This document shows positions 7,471 to 14,979 of a stretch of DNA of 14,979 nt, in pieces. The stretch spans positions 1 through 14,979 of the forward strand of contig JBFGNS010000106.1 in assembly GCA_041574955.1 (NCBI GenBank). Reading direction: 5' to 3'. The DNA comes from CALZJC01 sp041574955 (lineage in GTDB: Bacteria > Acidobacteriota > Thermoanaerobaculia > Multivoradales > JAHEKO01). The position numbers were made by a program, and so were the translations under genes. The stretch's first letter is position 1; each line of letters opens with the position of its first letter. A model generated the notes under the pieces. It did not search any database. It saw only the letters and a list, made by a program, of their open reading frames with translations, and was not told the DNA's origin.

Positions 7471-7499
7471 TTGCACTCGGGCGGGCCGCCGGCTAGGCT
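7471..7499 (+). promoter_or_regulatory. Sigma-70-like promoter of the PilZ gene
   Basis: TTGCAC (7471-7476), a 17-base spacer and TAGGCT (7494-7499) form a good housekeeping-type promoter in otherwise very GC-rich sequence. Transcription would begin about 20 bases before the TTG start at 7527. Confidence 0.6.
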
Positions 7500-7515
7500 A
7501 GCGTGGGGCTACGGT

Positions 7516-7522
7516 AGGAGGG
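7516..7522 (+). promoter_or_regulatory. Ribosome binding site selecting a TTG start
   Basis: AGGAGGG ends four bases before TTG at 7527. It is a near-perfect Shine-Dalgarno sequence and is the reason to accept the rare TTG start of the PilZ gene; no ATG or GTG lies in a better position. Confidence 0.7.
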
Positions 7523-7526
7523 ACGC

Positions 7527-7913
7527 TTGGAGCTACTGAGAGAGTCGCCGTCGGGCGGGCCGGCGAGAAGCGCGCCACGGGTGCCGTTCGCGCCCGGGGT
7601 CGAGGTCCGGTTCGAGGACTTCGACGAGTTCATGAGCAGCTGCTCCGGCAACCTGTCGATGACCGGCATGTTCCTCGAGACCGTGCGGCCGCACGAGCCG
7701 GGCTCGAGCCTGCAGTTCGAGCTTGCGGTCGAGGGCGGTCAGCGGCTGATCCGCGGCGCCGGTGAGGTGGTCTGGAGCCGGCCGCGCTCCGAGGCCGACG
7801 AGCGCCGCCCGCCGGGCATGGGGATCCGCTTCGTCTCGCTTGACGCCAACAGCCGCAAGCTGATTCGCTGGCTCGTCGAGCGCAGCCCCGGCCCCGAGCG
7901 GACCGACCAGTAG
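7527..7913 (+). CDS. PilZ domain protein (Myxococcus-type), probable c-di-GMP receptor
   Basis: A 128-residue single-domain protein starting at TTG 7527 behind a strong AGGAGGG. Both c-di-GMP contact motifs of PilZ are visible: RSAPR at 14-18 (RxxxR) and NLSMTG at 42-47 ([DN]xSxxG), followed by MFLET. Later residues contain GAGEVVWSR and GMGIRFVSLDANSR, the beta-barrel end typical of the TIGR02266 type common in myxobacteria and some acidobacteria. Binding of c-di-GMP would alter its contact with a partner controlling motility, surface attachment or secretion; no partner gene is adjacent. It stands alone with its own promoter and converges on sdhB with a 15-base gap that is largely a GC palindrome. 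Confidence 0.88.
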   Translation: MELLRESPSGGPARSAPRVPFAPGVEVRFEDFDEFMSSCSGNLSMTGMFLETVRPHEPGSSLQFELAVEGGQRLIRGAGEVVWSRPRSEADERRPPGMGIRFVSLDANSRKLIRWLVERSPGPERTDQ

Positions 7914-7928
7914 ACGGCCGGCGCCGGC

Positions 7929-8677
7929 TCAGCGCCCGAGCAGCGCTTTGAGATAGTCGCGGTTCAGGCGGCCGATGAACTCGATCGAGATCTCTTTCGG
8001 GCAGGCCGCCTCGCACTCGCCGTAGTTGGTGCAGGAGCCGAAGTACGACTCCATCGTCTCGACCATCTGGCGCACCCGCCGGCTGCGCTCCGGCTGGCCC
8101 TGAGGCAGCAGCGCCAGGTGGGAGACCTTGGCGGCGGTGAACAGCTGGCCGGCGCCGTTCGGGCACTGCGCCACGCAGGCACCGCAGCCGATGCACTCGG
8201 CGGCGTCCATGGCGAGCTCGGCGGCCACCTTGGGCACCGGAATCAGGTTGGCCTCCGGGGCGCTGCCGGTGTTGACCGAGATGAAGCCGCCGGCCTCGAT
8301 GATGCGGTCGAACGGCGCGCGGTCGACCACCAGGTCCTTGACCACCGGGAACGCTGTCGAGCGCCACGGCTCGACCCGCAGCACGTCGCCGTCGCGGAAC
8401 TTGCGCATGTGGAGCTGGCAGGTGGCGGTGCCGCGCTCGGGACCGTGGGCGCGGCCGTTGATCATCATGCCGCACGAGCCGCAGATGCCCTCGCGGCAGT
8501 CGTGCTCGAACTCCACCGGCTGCTCGCCGCGCTCGGTCAGCCGCTCGTTGAGCACGTCGAGCATCTCGAGGAACGACATGTCGGGGCTGACGTCGTCCAT
8601 GGCGTAGGTCACGAAGCGGCCCGGCCGGTCGGCGCCGGGCTGGCGCCAGATCTCGAGAGTCAGCCGCAGGGTCTCGC

Positions 8678-8681
<4 letters not shown>
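7929..8681 (-). CDS. sdhB: Succinate dehydrogenase/fumarate reductase iron-sulfur subunit
   Basis: SdhB passes electrons from the flavoprotein to the membrane quinone site through three clusters. The 250-residue protein has all ligands: C62, C67, C70 and C88 for [2Fe-2S] (DCREGICGSCG and ATCQL); C163, C166, C169 and C227 for [4Fe-4S]; C173, C217 and C223 for [3Fe-4S] (CIGCGACVAQCP and SCTNYGECEAACP). The third cluster cysteines show a complete, probably quinone-active subunit. It starts at GTG 8681, overlapping the sdhA stop as GTGA, with AGAGGAG a few bases upstream inside sdhA. It is the last gene of sdhCAB and converges on the PilZ gene. Sequence alone does not show the preferred direction, oxidation of succinate or reduction of fumarate. 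Confidence 0.97.
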
Positions 8682-10591
<1,910 letters not shown>

Positions 10592-10595
10592 CGGA

Positions 10596-11273
10596 TCAGC
10601 CCACCAGTCCGCTCAGCACCGAGAGCGGGAACGAGATGTTGCCCAGCGTGATCACCCAGGCGAAGAGCTGGGCGAACCGCCGCCGCCAGTCGTCGCGCTC
10701 CGACCCCACGCTCCAGCCGAGCGACTGGAACAGGCTCCACAGGCCGTGGTAGAGGTGCAAGCCCAGCGCCAGCTGGGCGGCGATGTAGAAAGCGCTCACC
10801 CACCACACCGAGAAGCCGGCGACCACGTTGTGGTAGACGTCGCCGGTCACGAAGTCGGGGTGCGCCCAGGCCCAGCCCCAGGTGAAGTGGGCCAGGTGGT
10901 AGAGCACGAACAGCGCGATGATGACGCCCCCCCAGCGCATGGTGCGCGAAGCGTAGGTCGCCTGCACCACGCTGCGCCGGCGGTAGTCCACGCGGCGCGC
11001 CTGCCGGTTGCCGAGGGTGAGCTGGACGGCCGCCAGGATGTGCAGCCCGACCGCCGCCAGCAGCACGACGCGTGCGATCCACAGCAGCCCGCCGTGCGGC
11101 AGCAGCGGCTCGCCGATCTCGCGCAGCCACTCGGCGTAGTGGTTGAGGCTGTCGGCGCCCAGGTACAGCTTGAAGTTGCCGGCCATGTGGCCGAGCACGA
11201 AGCCGAACAGCAGCAGGCCGGTGACCGCCATCACCGCCTTCTTGCCCAGGTCGGAGCGGTAGAAGCTCAGCAT
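10596..11273 (-). CDS. sdhC: Succinate dehydrogenase cytochrome b subunit (type B, five helices)
   Basis: This 225-residue membrane protein anchors SdhAB and carries electrons to quinone. Five hydrophobic helices are visible at about 13-30, 63-84, 116-133, 156-178 and 200-222. Histidines placed in four of them, H29 (GHMAGN), H78 (LHIL), H126 or H129 (YHLAHF), and H173 or H176 (LHLYHGLWSLFQSLG), match the axial ligands of the di-haem cytochrome b558 family seen in Bacillus SdhC and Wolinella FrdC. There is no separate sdhD, which agrees with this type. The ATG at 11273 is the first in-frame start; the nearest AGGAGGG is 17 bases upstream, unusually far. A promoter (TTGGGC, 17 bases, TATGAT) lies just upstream. 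Confidence 0.95.
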   Translation of the reverse strand: MLSFYRSDLGKKAVMAVTGLLLFGFVLGHMAGNFKLYLGADSLNHYAEWLREIGEPLLPHGGLLWIARVVLLAAVGLHILAAVQLTLGNRQARRVDYRRRSVVQATYASRTMRWGGVIIALFVLYHLAHFTWGWAWAHPDFVTGDVYHNVVAGFSVWWVSAFYIAAQLALGLHLYHGLWSLFQSLGWSVGSERDDWRRRFAQLFAWVITLGNISFPLSVLSGLVG

Positions 11274-11314
11274 CGTCGGTGGCGGAACGGCCCTCCTGCG
11301 CCCGCCCGACCCCG

Positions 11315-11343
11315 ATCATATGCCAGCCACGCCCCGCGCCCAA
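11315..11343 (-). promoter_or_regulatory. Sigma-70-like promoter of the sdhCAB operon
   Basis: Minus-strand TTGGGC (11343-11338), a 17-base spacer and TATGAT (11320-11315). The -10 has one mismatch to consensus and is an A/T-rich island in GC-rich sequence. The expected transcript start near 11308 leaves a leader of about 35 bases before the sdhC ATG, and separates sdh transcription from pcnB upstream. Confidence 0.6.
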
Positions 11344-11397
11344 CGCCGGGCAGCGAGCGGCAACGGCAGCCGCCGAGCGGCCGCCGCGCGTGCCCGC

Positions 11398-12723
11398 TCA
11401 GGAGCCGCCCCCGCCGCCTTTCTTCTTCCTGCCCCTGCCCCTGCGCCGGCGGCGGCGGCGGCGACGCGGCTTCCTCTCAGCGGCCGCGTCGCCGGAGCCG
11501 GCGCGGCCGACCGACTCGCGCGCCCGCTGCCAGGCGGCCAGCGGGTCGCGCGGCTCGCCTAGGGCGGCGAGCAGGATCTCGAGCAGCGTCAGCGCATCCT
11601 CGAAGAACGGGCGGGCAACGAAGCGAGCGCGGCGCTGCGGCGTCCACTTCGAGTGCCGCAGCTGGTCCAGGCCGAGCATCGCCTGGACGATCCCCTCGCG
11701 GCGCTGGCGCGACAACGCGAACCGCTCCATGAACGGCTCCAGGATCTCCCGCACGATCTCGACCAGCTGGCTGCGCCGGACCGGCCGCTGGTCGAGCGCC
11801 TCGACGTCGTGACGCCGCAGCAGCACCGACGGCAGCAGCAGCGCAGACAGCAGCTGGACGTCGGTGAGCTCCCGCCCCTCCGCGATCATGCCGTCCACCA
11901 CCGGCAGCACCCGGCCGTACTCCCCCAGCCCCAGCTCACCGGCCGCCACCATGGCGTAGGCCTCGGGCAGCAGGTACTCGAGCAGCCCGAGCTCCATCAT
12001 CCAGTGGAGCGCCTTGCCGGCGTGGCCGCAGCGCAGCAGCTGCACCAGCTCCTCGGTCAGCCGCGCCGGCGCCGCCTTGCCGATCTCCTCGCGCTGGCGG
12101 TGGATCGCCCGCTGCGTCTCCTGCTCGATGGTGAACTCGAGGCGCGCCGCCAGCTCGCAGGCGCGCATCATGCGCACCGGGTCTTCCCGGAAGCGGACGT
12201 CCGGATCGCCGATGGTGCGGATCAGCCGCGCCTCCAGGTCGTCGATGCCGCCGACGTGGTCGATGATGGTGAAGTCGCCGATGTTGTAGAACAGCGCGTT
12301 GACCGTGAAGTCGCGGCGGAAGGCGTCCTCGCGCTCGCTGCCGAAGACGTTGTCGTCGGTGATCAGCAGCTCGTCGGGACCGCTCCGCTGGTCCTCGGGA
12401 TCGGGGTCGCGGCGAAAGGTCGAGACCTCGATGATCTCGTTCGGGTAGTAGACGTGCACCAGCCGGAAGCGGCGGCCGATGATCCGCGAGTTGCGAAACA
12501 GCCGGCGAACCCGCTGCGGGCTGGCGTCGGTGCCAACGTCCCAGTCCTTGGGCCGGCGGCCGATCAGCAGGTCGCGCACGCCGCCACCCACCAGATACCC
12601 CTTGTGCCCCGAGCGGTGCAGCCGGTAGAGGACCTTGACGATGTTCTTGTCCAGCAGCTTCCTCGACAGCGGGTGCTGCGAGCGCTCGAGAACGCGCACT
12701 TCGCTGTCGGTGACCAGAGGCAC
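11398..12723 (-). CDS. pcnB: PcnB-type poly(A) polymerase / tRNA nucleotidyltransferase family, with polybasic tail
   Basis: The 441-residue class II nucleotidyltransferase has the head motif YLVGGGVRDLLIG (43-55), catalytic D60 and D62 in PKDWDVGTD, and RRDFTVNALFYN at 136-147. RIIGRRFRLVHVYY and the IEVSTFR that follows resemble bacterial poly(A) polymerase more than CCA-adding enzymes, as does the N-terminal SQHPLSRKLLDKNIVKVLYRL. It would add 3' A tails to RNA for decay; a CCA-adding role cannot be excluded because the two classes are close. Residues 417-441 form a striking tail of nine consecutive Arg, a GRGRKKK stretch and five Gly, likely an RNA-binding extension. The start is GTG 12723 with no ribosome site, but a perfect TATAAT lies six bases upstream, which suggests a leaderless mRNA. 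It follows the hydrolase-OsmC gene by 36 bases. Confidence 0.88.
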   Translation of the reverse strand: MPLVTDSEVRVLERSQHPLSRKLLDKNIVKVLYRLHRSGHKGYLVGGGVRDLLIGRRPKDWDVGTDASPQRVRRLFRNSRIIGRRFRLVHVYYPNEIIEVSTFRRDPDPEDQRSGPDELLITDDNVFGSEREDAFRRDFTVNALFYNIGDFTIIDHVGGIDDLEARLIRTIGDPDVRFREDPVRMMRACELAARLEFTIEQETQRAIHRQREEIGKAAPARLTEELVQLLRCGHAGKALHWMMELGLLEYLLPEAYAMVAAGELGLGEYGRVLPVVDGMIAEGRELTDVQLLSALLLPSVLLRRHDVEALDQRPVRRSQLVEIVREILEPFMERFALSRQRREGIVQAMLGLDQLRHSKWTPQRRARFVARPFFEDALTLLEILLAALGEPRDPLAAWQRARESVGRAGSGDAAAERKPRRRRRRRRRGRGRKKKGGGGGS

Positions 12724-12729
12724 GCGCGA

Positions 12730-12735
12730 ATTATA
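12730..12735 (-). promoter_or_regulatory. Perfect TATAAT -10 box immediately upstream of pcnB
   Basis: Minus-strand TATAAT at 12735-12730 ends six bases before the GTG at 12723. Transcription starting about seven bases downstream would begin at the start codon itself. No TTGACA-like box lies 16-18 bases upstream (the sequence is all G/C), so the call rests on the -10 only. Confidence 0.5.
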
Positions 12736-12759
12736 CGGGCGGCCCGGCGGCCACCCGGC

Positions 12760-13977
12760 TCAGCCGCCGGCGGGGCGGCTGCGGATGCTGATCTCGCCGA
12801 CCAGCGTGCGGTGCACCGGGCAGCGCTCCGAGATCTCGAGCAGCCGGGCGCGCTGCTCGTCGTCCAGATCGCCCTCCACCCCGACCTCCACCTCGATGCG
12901 GTCGATCTTGCCGCTCTCGCTCTCGCACTCCTCGCAGTCGCGGGCGTGGATCTTGGAGTGCTCCAGCCGGATGCGGGTGGCGGTCAGCGGCCAACCCTTG
13001 CGATCGGCGTACATCCGCAGGGTCATCGACTTGCAGGCGCCGAGGCCGGCGAGCAGCAGGTCGTACGGGTTGGGGCCGGAGTCGGTGCCGCCGACCGACT
13101 CGGGCTCGTCGGCGCGCAGCACGTGGTCGCCGGACCGCACCCGGTTGGCGTAGCCCTCGGCGCCGCCCTCGACCACCACCACGCCGTGCGGCAGCGGCTC
13201 CAGCTGCTGCGGACGGGGCACGTAGCGTGCCGCCCAGGCGGCCAGCACGTCGGCGACGAACCGCGAGTCGTCGGGCCGCTCGAGCAGCAGGTGGTCGGCG
13301 CCGTCGAGCGACACGAAGCTCTTGGGGTGCTTGGCCGCCTGGTAGATACGGCGGGCGTGATCGATGCCGACCACCTGGTCGACCGGCGAGTGCAGCACCA
13401 GCAGCGGCCGGCCGAGCTCGCCGATGGCGTCGAGCATCCGCTGCTCCTCGAGATCCTCCAGCAACTGCTTTCTCACCTGGACGCTGCCGCCGCCCAGGTC
13501 GATGCGCGCCGCGCCCTCGGAAGCCAGCTCGGGAGCGACCTCGAGCAGCTTGTCGCGCAGGTGCTCGGTGTCGCTGGGGGCGGCGATGGTGACCACCGCC
13601 CGCGCCTGCGGGATGCGGCCGGCAGCGGCCAGCACCGCGGCGCCGCCCAGGCTGTGACCGATCAGGATCTCGGGTCCGCCCCACTCGCGCTGCATGTGCT
13701 CGGCCGCCGACACCAGGTCGGCGACGTTCGAGGAGAAGTCGGTGTCGGCGAACTCGCCGGCGCTCTCGCCCAGGCCGGTGAAGTCGAAGCGGAGCACCGC
13801 GATGCCGCGCTCGGCCAGCGCGCGACCGATGCGCACCACCGCCTTGAGGTCCTTGCCGCAGGTGAAGCAGTGCGCGAACAGCGCCCAGGCGGTGACCTCA
13901 CCGGCCGGCATCTCCAGCCGGCCCGAGAGCTGGTGTCCCTGGGCACCTTCGAACTTCACTCTGAGCGTCTTGCGCAT
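12760..13977 (-). CDS. Fused alpha/beta hydrolase and OsmC-family protein
   Basis: The 405-residue protein joins two enzymes. Residues 1-255 are a serine hydrolase: FAHCFTCGKD oxyanion loop, nucleophile S109 in GHSLGG, D200 in LHSPVDQVV and H229 in DGADHLL complete a triad. Residues 262-403 are an OsmC/Ohr-type domain with the two redox cysteines C315 (GLGACKSMTLRMYA) and C386 (SERCPVHRTL), which in that family reduce organic hydroperoxides through a thiol mechanism. An extra CxxC (C348, C351) sits between. This fusion is a known architecture; its substrate is not known to me. The start is ATG 13977, preceded by GGAGAG three bases and AGGGGAGG eleven bases upstream; longer in-frame starts lie in proline/arginine-rich, probably untranslated sequence. 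It is divergent from the ABC transporter operon and 36 bases upstream of pcnB. Confidence 0.92.
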   Translation of the reverse strand: MRKTLRVKFEGAQGHQLSGRLEMPAGEVTAWALFAHCFTCGKDLKAVVRIGRALAERGIAVLRFDFTGLGESAGEFADTDFSSNVADLVSAAEHMQREWGGPEILIGHSLGGAAVLAAAGRIPQARAVVTIAAPSDTEHLRDKLLEVAPELASEGAARIDLGGGSVQVRKQLLEDLEEQRMLDAIGELGRPLLVLHSPVDQVVGIDHARRIYQAAKHPKSFVSLDGADHLLLERPDDSRFVADVLAAWAARYVPRPQQLEPLPHGVVVVEGGAEGYANRVRSGDHVLRADEPESVGGTDSGPNPYDLLLAGLGACKSMTLRMYADRKGWPLTATRIRLEHSKIHARDCEECESESGKIDRIEVEVGVEGDLDDEQRARLLEISERCPVHRTLVGEISIRSRPAGG

Positions 13978-14021
13978 GGGCTCTCCGTCCTCCCCTGGCC
14001 CGCCGCCGCCCACCAGCGGGC

Positions 14022-14057
14022 GCGGTACGATGGCCGCAAGGCCTCCCATCGTACCGC
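14022..14057. repeat. Perfect 12-bp inverted repeat with 12-base spacer between divergent genes
   Basis: The arms are GCGGTACGATGG at 14022-14033 and CCATCGTACCGC at 14046-14057, exact reverse complements. The repeat is in the 104 bases between the divergent hydrolase-OsmC and ABC transporter genes. Each arm contains TACGAT, a possible -10 hexamer, so both strands carry one. No T-run follows on either strand, so a terminator is unlikely. An operator for a dimeric regulator, or mirrored promoters, are the likeliest readings. Confidence 0.6.
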
Positions 14058-14081
14058 CCTCGACAACCGCCACCGCCTTCC

Positions 14082-14846
14082 GTGGTCGCCCGCACCGCCA
14101 CAGCTCCGCCGATGCTCTCCGCACGGGCGGTGACGGTGGAGTACGCGGGCGGCGTCCGCGCGCTCGACGGCGCCAGCCTCGAGGTGGCGCGCGGCGAGAC
14201 CCTGGCCCTGGTGGGCGAGAGCGGCAGCGGCAAGACCACGCTACTGCGGCTGTTCAACCGCACGCTCGAGCCGACGGCCGGCACGGTGGCGCTCGACGGG
14301 CGGCCGGTGGGCGATCGCGACCCGGTGGCGCTGCGCCGGCGGATCGGCTACGTGCCGCAGAGCGGCGGGCTGATCCCACACTGGACCGTCGAGCGCAACG
14401 TCGAGCTGGTGCCGCGGCTGCTCGGCTGGCAGGCCGAGCGGCGGCGGCGGCGGGTAACGGCGGTCCTCGAGCTGGTCGCCCTCGACCCCGGGGAGCTCGC
14501 CGGCCGCTACCCGCGGCGCCTGTCGGGCGGCCAGCGCCAGCGGGTGGCGTTCGCCCGCGCGCTCGCAGCCGAGCCGGAGGTGGTGCTGCTCGACGAGCCG
14601 TTCGGGGCGCTCGACGCGCTCACCCGCCGGCGGCTGCGGCGGCTGTTCCGCGAGATCCGGAGCGCCGTCAACACCACCATCCTGCTGGTCACCCACGACC
14701 TCGACGAGGCCTGGGAGCTGGCCGACTCGATCGCGGTGATGAAGGACGGCAGGGTGCTGCAGGCCGGCCGGCGAGAGGAGCTCGTCGAGCGGCCCGCCCA
14801 CCCCTACGTCGCAGAGCTGCTGGCGCTGCGCGGAGCGCCGTCGTGA
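14082..14846 (+). CDS. ABC transporter ATP-binding protein, osmolyte (OpuCA/ProV-like) type
   Basis: This ATPase powers an importer. Walker A is GESGSGKT at 45-52, the Q-loop glutamine is Q93 in YVPQSGGLIPHWTV, the signature is LSGGQRQRVAFARAL from 147, Walker B is VVLLDEPFGALDALTRRRLR and the switch histidine is H205 in VTHDLDEA. The wording around the Q-loop and D-loop resembles glycine betaine/choline/proline transporters. At 254 residues it lacks the C-terminal CBS domains found in OpuAA/ProV. GTG 14082 is the longest start; ATG 14112 (MLSARAVTVEYAGG) fits family length better, but neither has a clear ribosome site. The next gene starts at GTG 14843 inside this stop codon, so the operon continues. 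Substrate is inferred from family resemblance only. Confidence 0.88.
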   Translation: MVARTATAPPMLSARAVTVEYAGGVRALDGASLEVARGETLALVGESGSGKTTLLRLFNRTLEPTAGTVALDGRPVGDRDPVALRRRIGYVPQSGGLIPHWTVERNVELVPRLLGWQAERRRRRVTAVLELVALDPGELAGRYPRRLSGGQRQRVAFARALAAEPEVVLLDEPFGALDALTRRRLRRLFREIRSAVNTTILLVTHDLDEAWELADSIAVMKDGRVLQAGRREELVERPAHPYVAELLALRGAPS

Positions 14847-14979
14847 CGGCTCGACCGCCCCTGGCCCGGCGGCTGGCCGGGGCGGCGGCGCTGGCGGCCG
14901 GGCTGGCCGCCGGACCGACTGCCGGCGGGGGTATCTCGCGGCGTGCTCGGCCGGGTCGAGGCCGACGAGCTCCAGAGTC
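14843..14979 (+). CDS. Start of next ABC-operon gene, exported or membrane protein (partial, possible frame slip)
   Basis: GTG 14843 overlaps the ATPase stop (GTGA). The first 27 residues form a signal-like segment: two Arg-containing basic stretches (TARPPLARRL) then an Ala/Gly/Leu-rich hydrophobic run. After the five-G run at 14927-14931 the frame loses its third-position G/C bias: 9 of 16 codons end in A/T, whereas the frame beginning GTA at 14931 has 3 of 16 and encodes RGVLGRVEADELQS. Removing one G would join the two. From position, it should be the substrate-binding or permease component of the transporter, but too little is present to tell. Confidence 0.55.
   Translation, partial: MTARPPLARRLAGAAALAAGLAAGPTAGGGISRRARPGRGRRAPE

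Noticed and set aside
7917..7928. Perfect 12-bp palindrome GCCGGCGCCGGC between the convergent PilZ and sdhB stops, considered as a terminator.
   Set aside because: It has no loop and no T-run on either strand, and G/C palindromes of this size are common in such GC-rich sequence.
11653..14133. An 826-codon open frame on the plus strand covering pcnB and hydrolase-OsmC.
   Set aside because: It is antisense to two genes with intact catalytic motifs. Its protein is a His/Gln/Val/Leu/Ala-rich shadow typical of the strand opposite GC-rich genes and shows no domain.

Overview
The window is a visibly very GC-rich bacterial segment (I estimate around 70%) with dense, often overlapping genes and strong G/C preference at third codon positions. 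The gene mix is a Myxococcus-type PilZ domain protein, a three-subunit succinate dehydrogenase with one five-helix cytochrome b, a PcnB-type nucleotidyltransferase with a polybasic tail, a sulfatase and a kumamolisin-like protease. This would fit Acidobacteriota (for example Thermoanaerobaculia-like lineages) or Myxococcota. No rRNA or tRNA is present to settle this.

Region 1 (1-883) is the 3' part of a plus-strand TPR protein whose start lies outside the window. Region 2 (926-5948) is the notable part. On the minus strand, an 85-residue small protein, a YcaO cyclodehydratase-family protein and a TfuA-like protein lie in that order as one probable operon. Divergent from it, across a 215-bp promoter region, is a sedolisin (S53) protease with its complete catalytic set and no visible signal peptide. 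YcaO plus TfuA is the known pair for ATP-dependent peptide backbone thioamidation. The upstream small gene is a good candidate for its peptide substrate, so this looks like a compact RiPP locus, possibly of an undescribed thioamidated class, with the sedolisin as a candidate processing protease. No dehydrogenase, E1-like partner or exporter is visible here.

Region 3 (5945-11343) is mostly housekeeping. It holds a membrane-anchored or exported arylsulfatase on the minus strand, a TTG-initiated PilZ c-di-GMP receptor on the plus strand behind a good sigma-70-like promoter, and the sdhCAB operon (cytochrome b, flavoprotein, iron-sulfur protein) on the minus strand with its own TTGGGC-N17-TATGAT promoter.

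Region 4 (11398-14979) has pcnB, with a perfect TATAAT six bases upstream of its GTG and therefore possibly leaderless. A fused alpha/beta hydrolase-OsmC protein precedes it on the same strand. Divergent from these is an ABC transporter operon, probably for osmolyte (glycine betaine or choline-type) uptake, whose second gene runs off the window and shows signs of a frame slip. A perfect 12-bp inverted repeat lies between the divergent hydrolase-OsmC and ABC genes. No gene-free stretch exceeds 300 bases, and I see no CRISPR array, insertion sequence, tRNA or rRNA.
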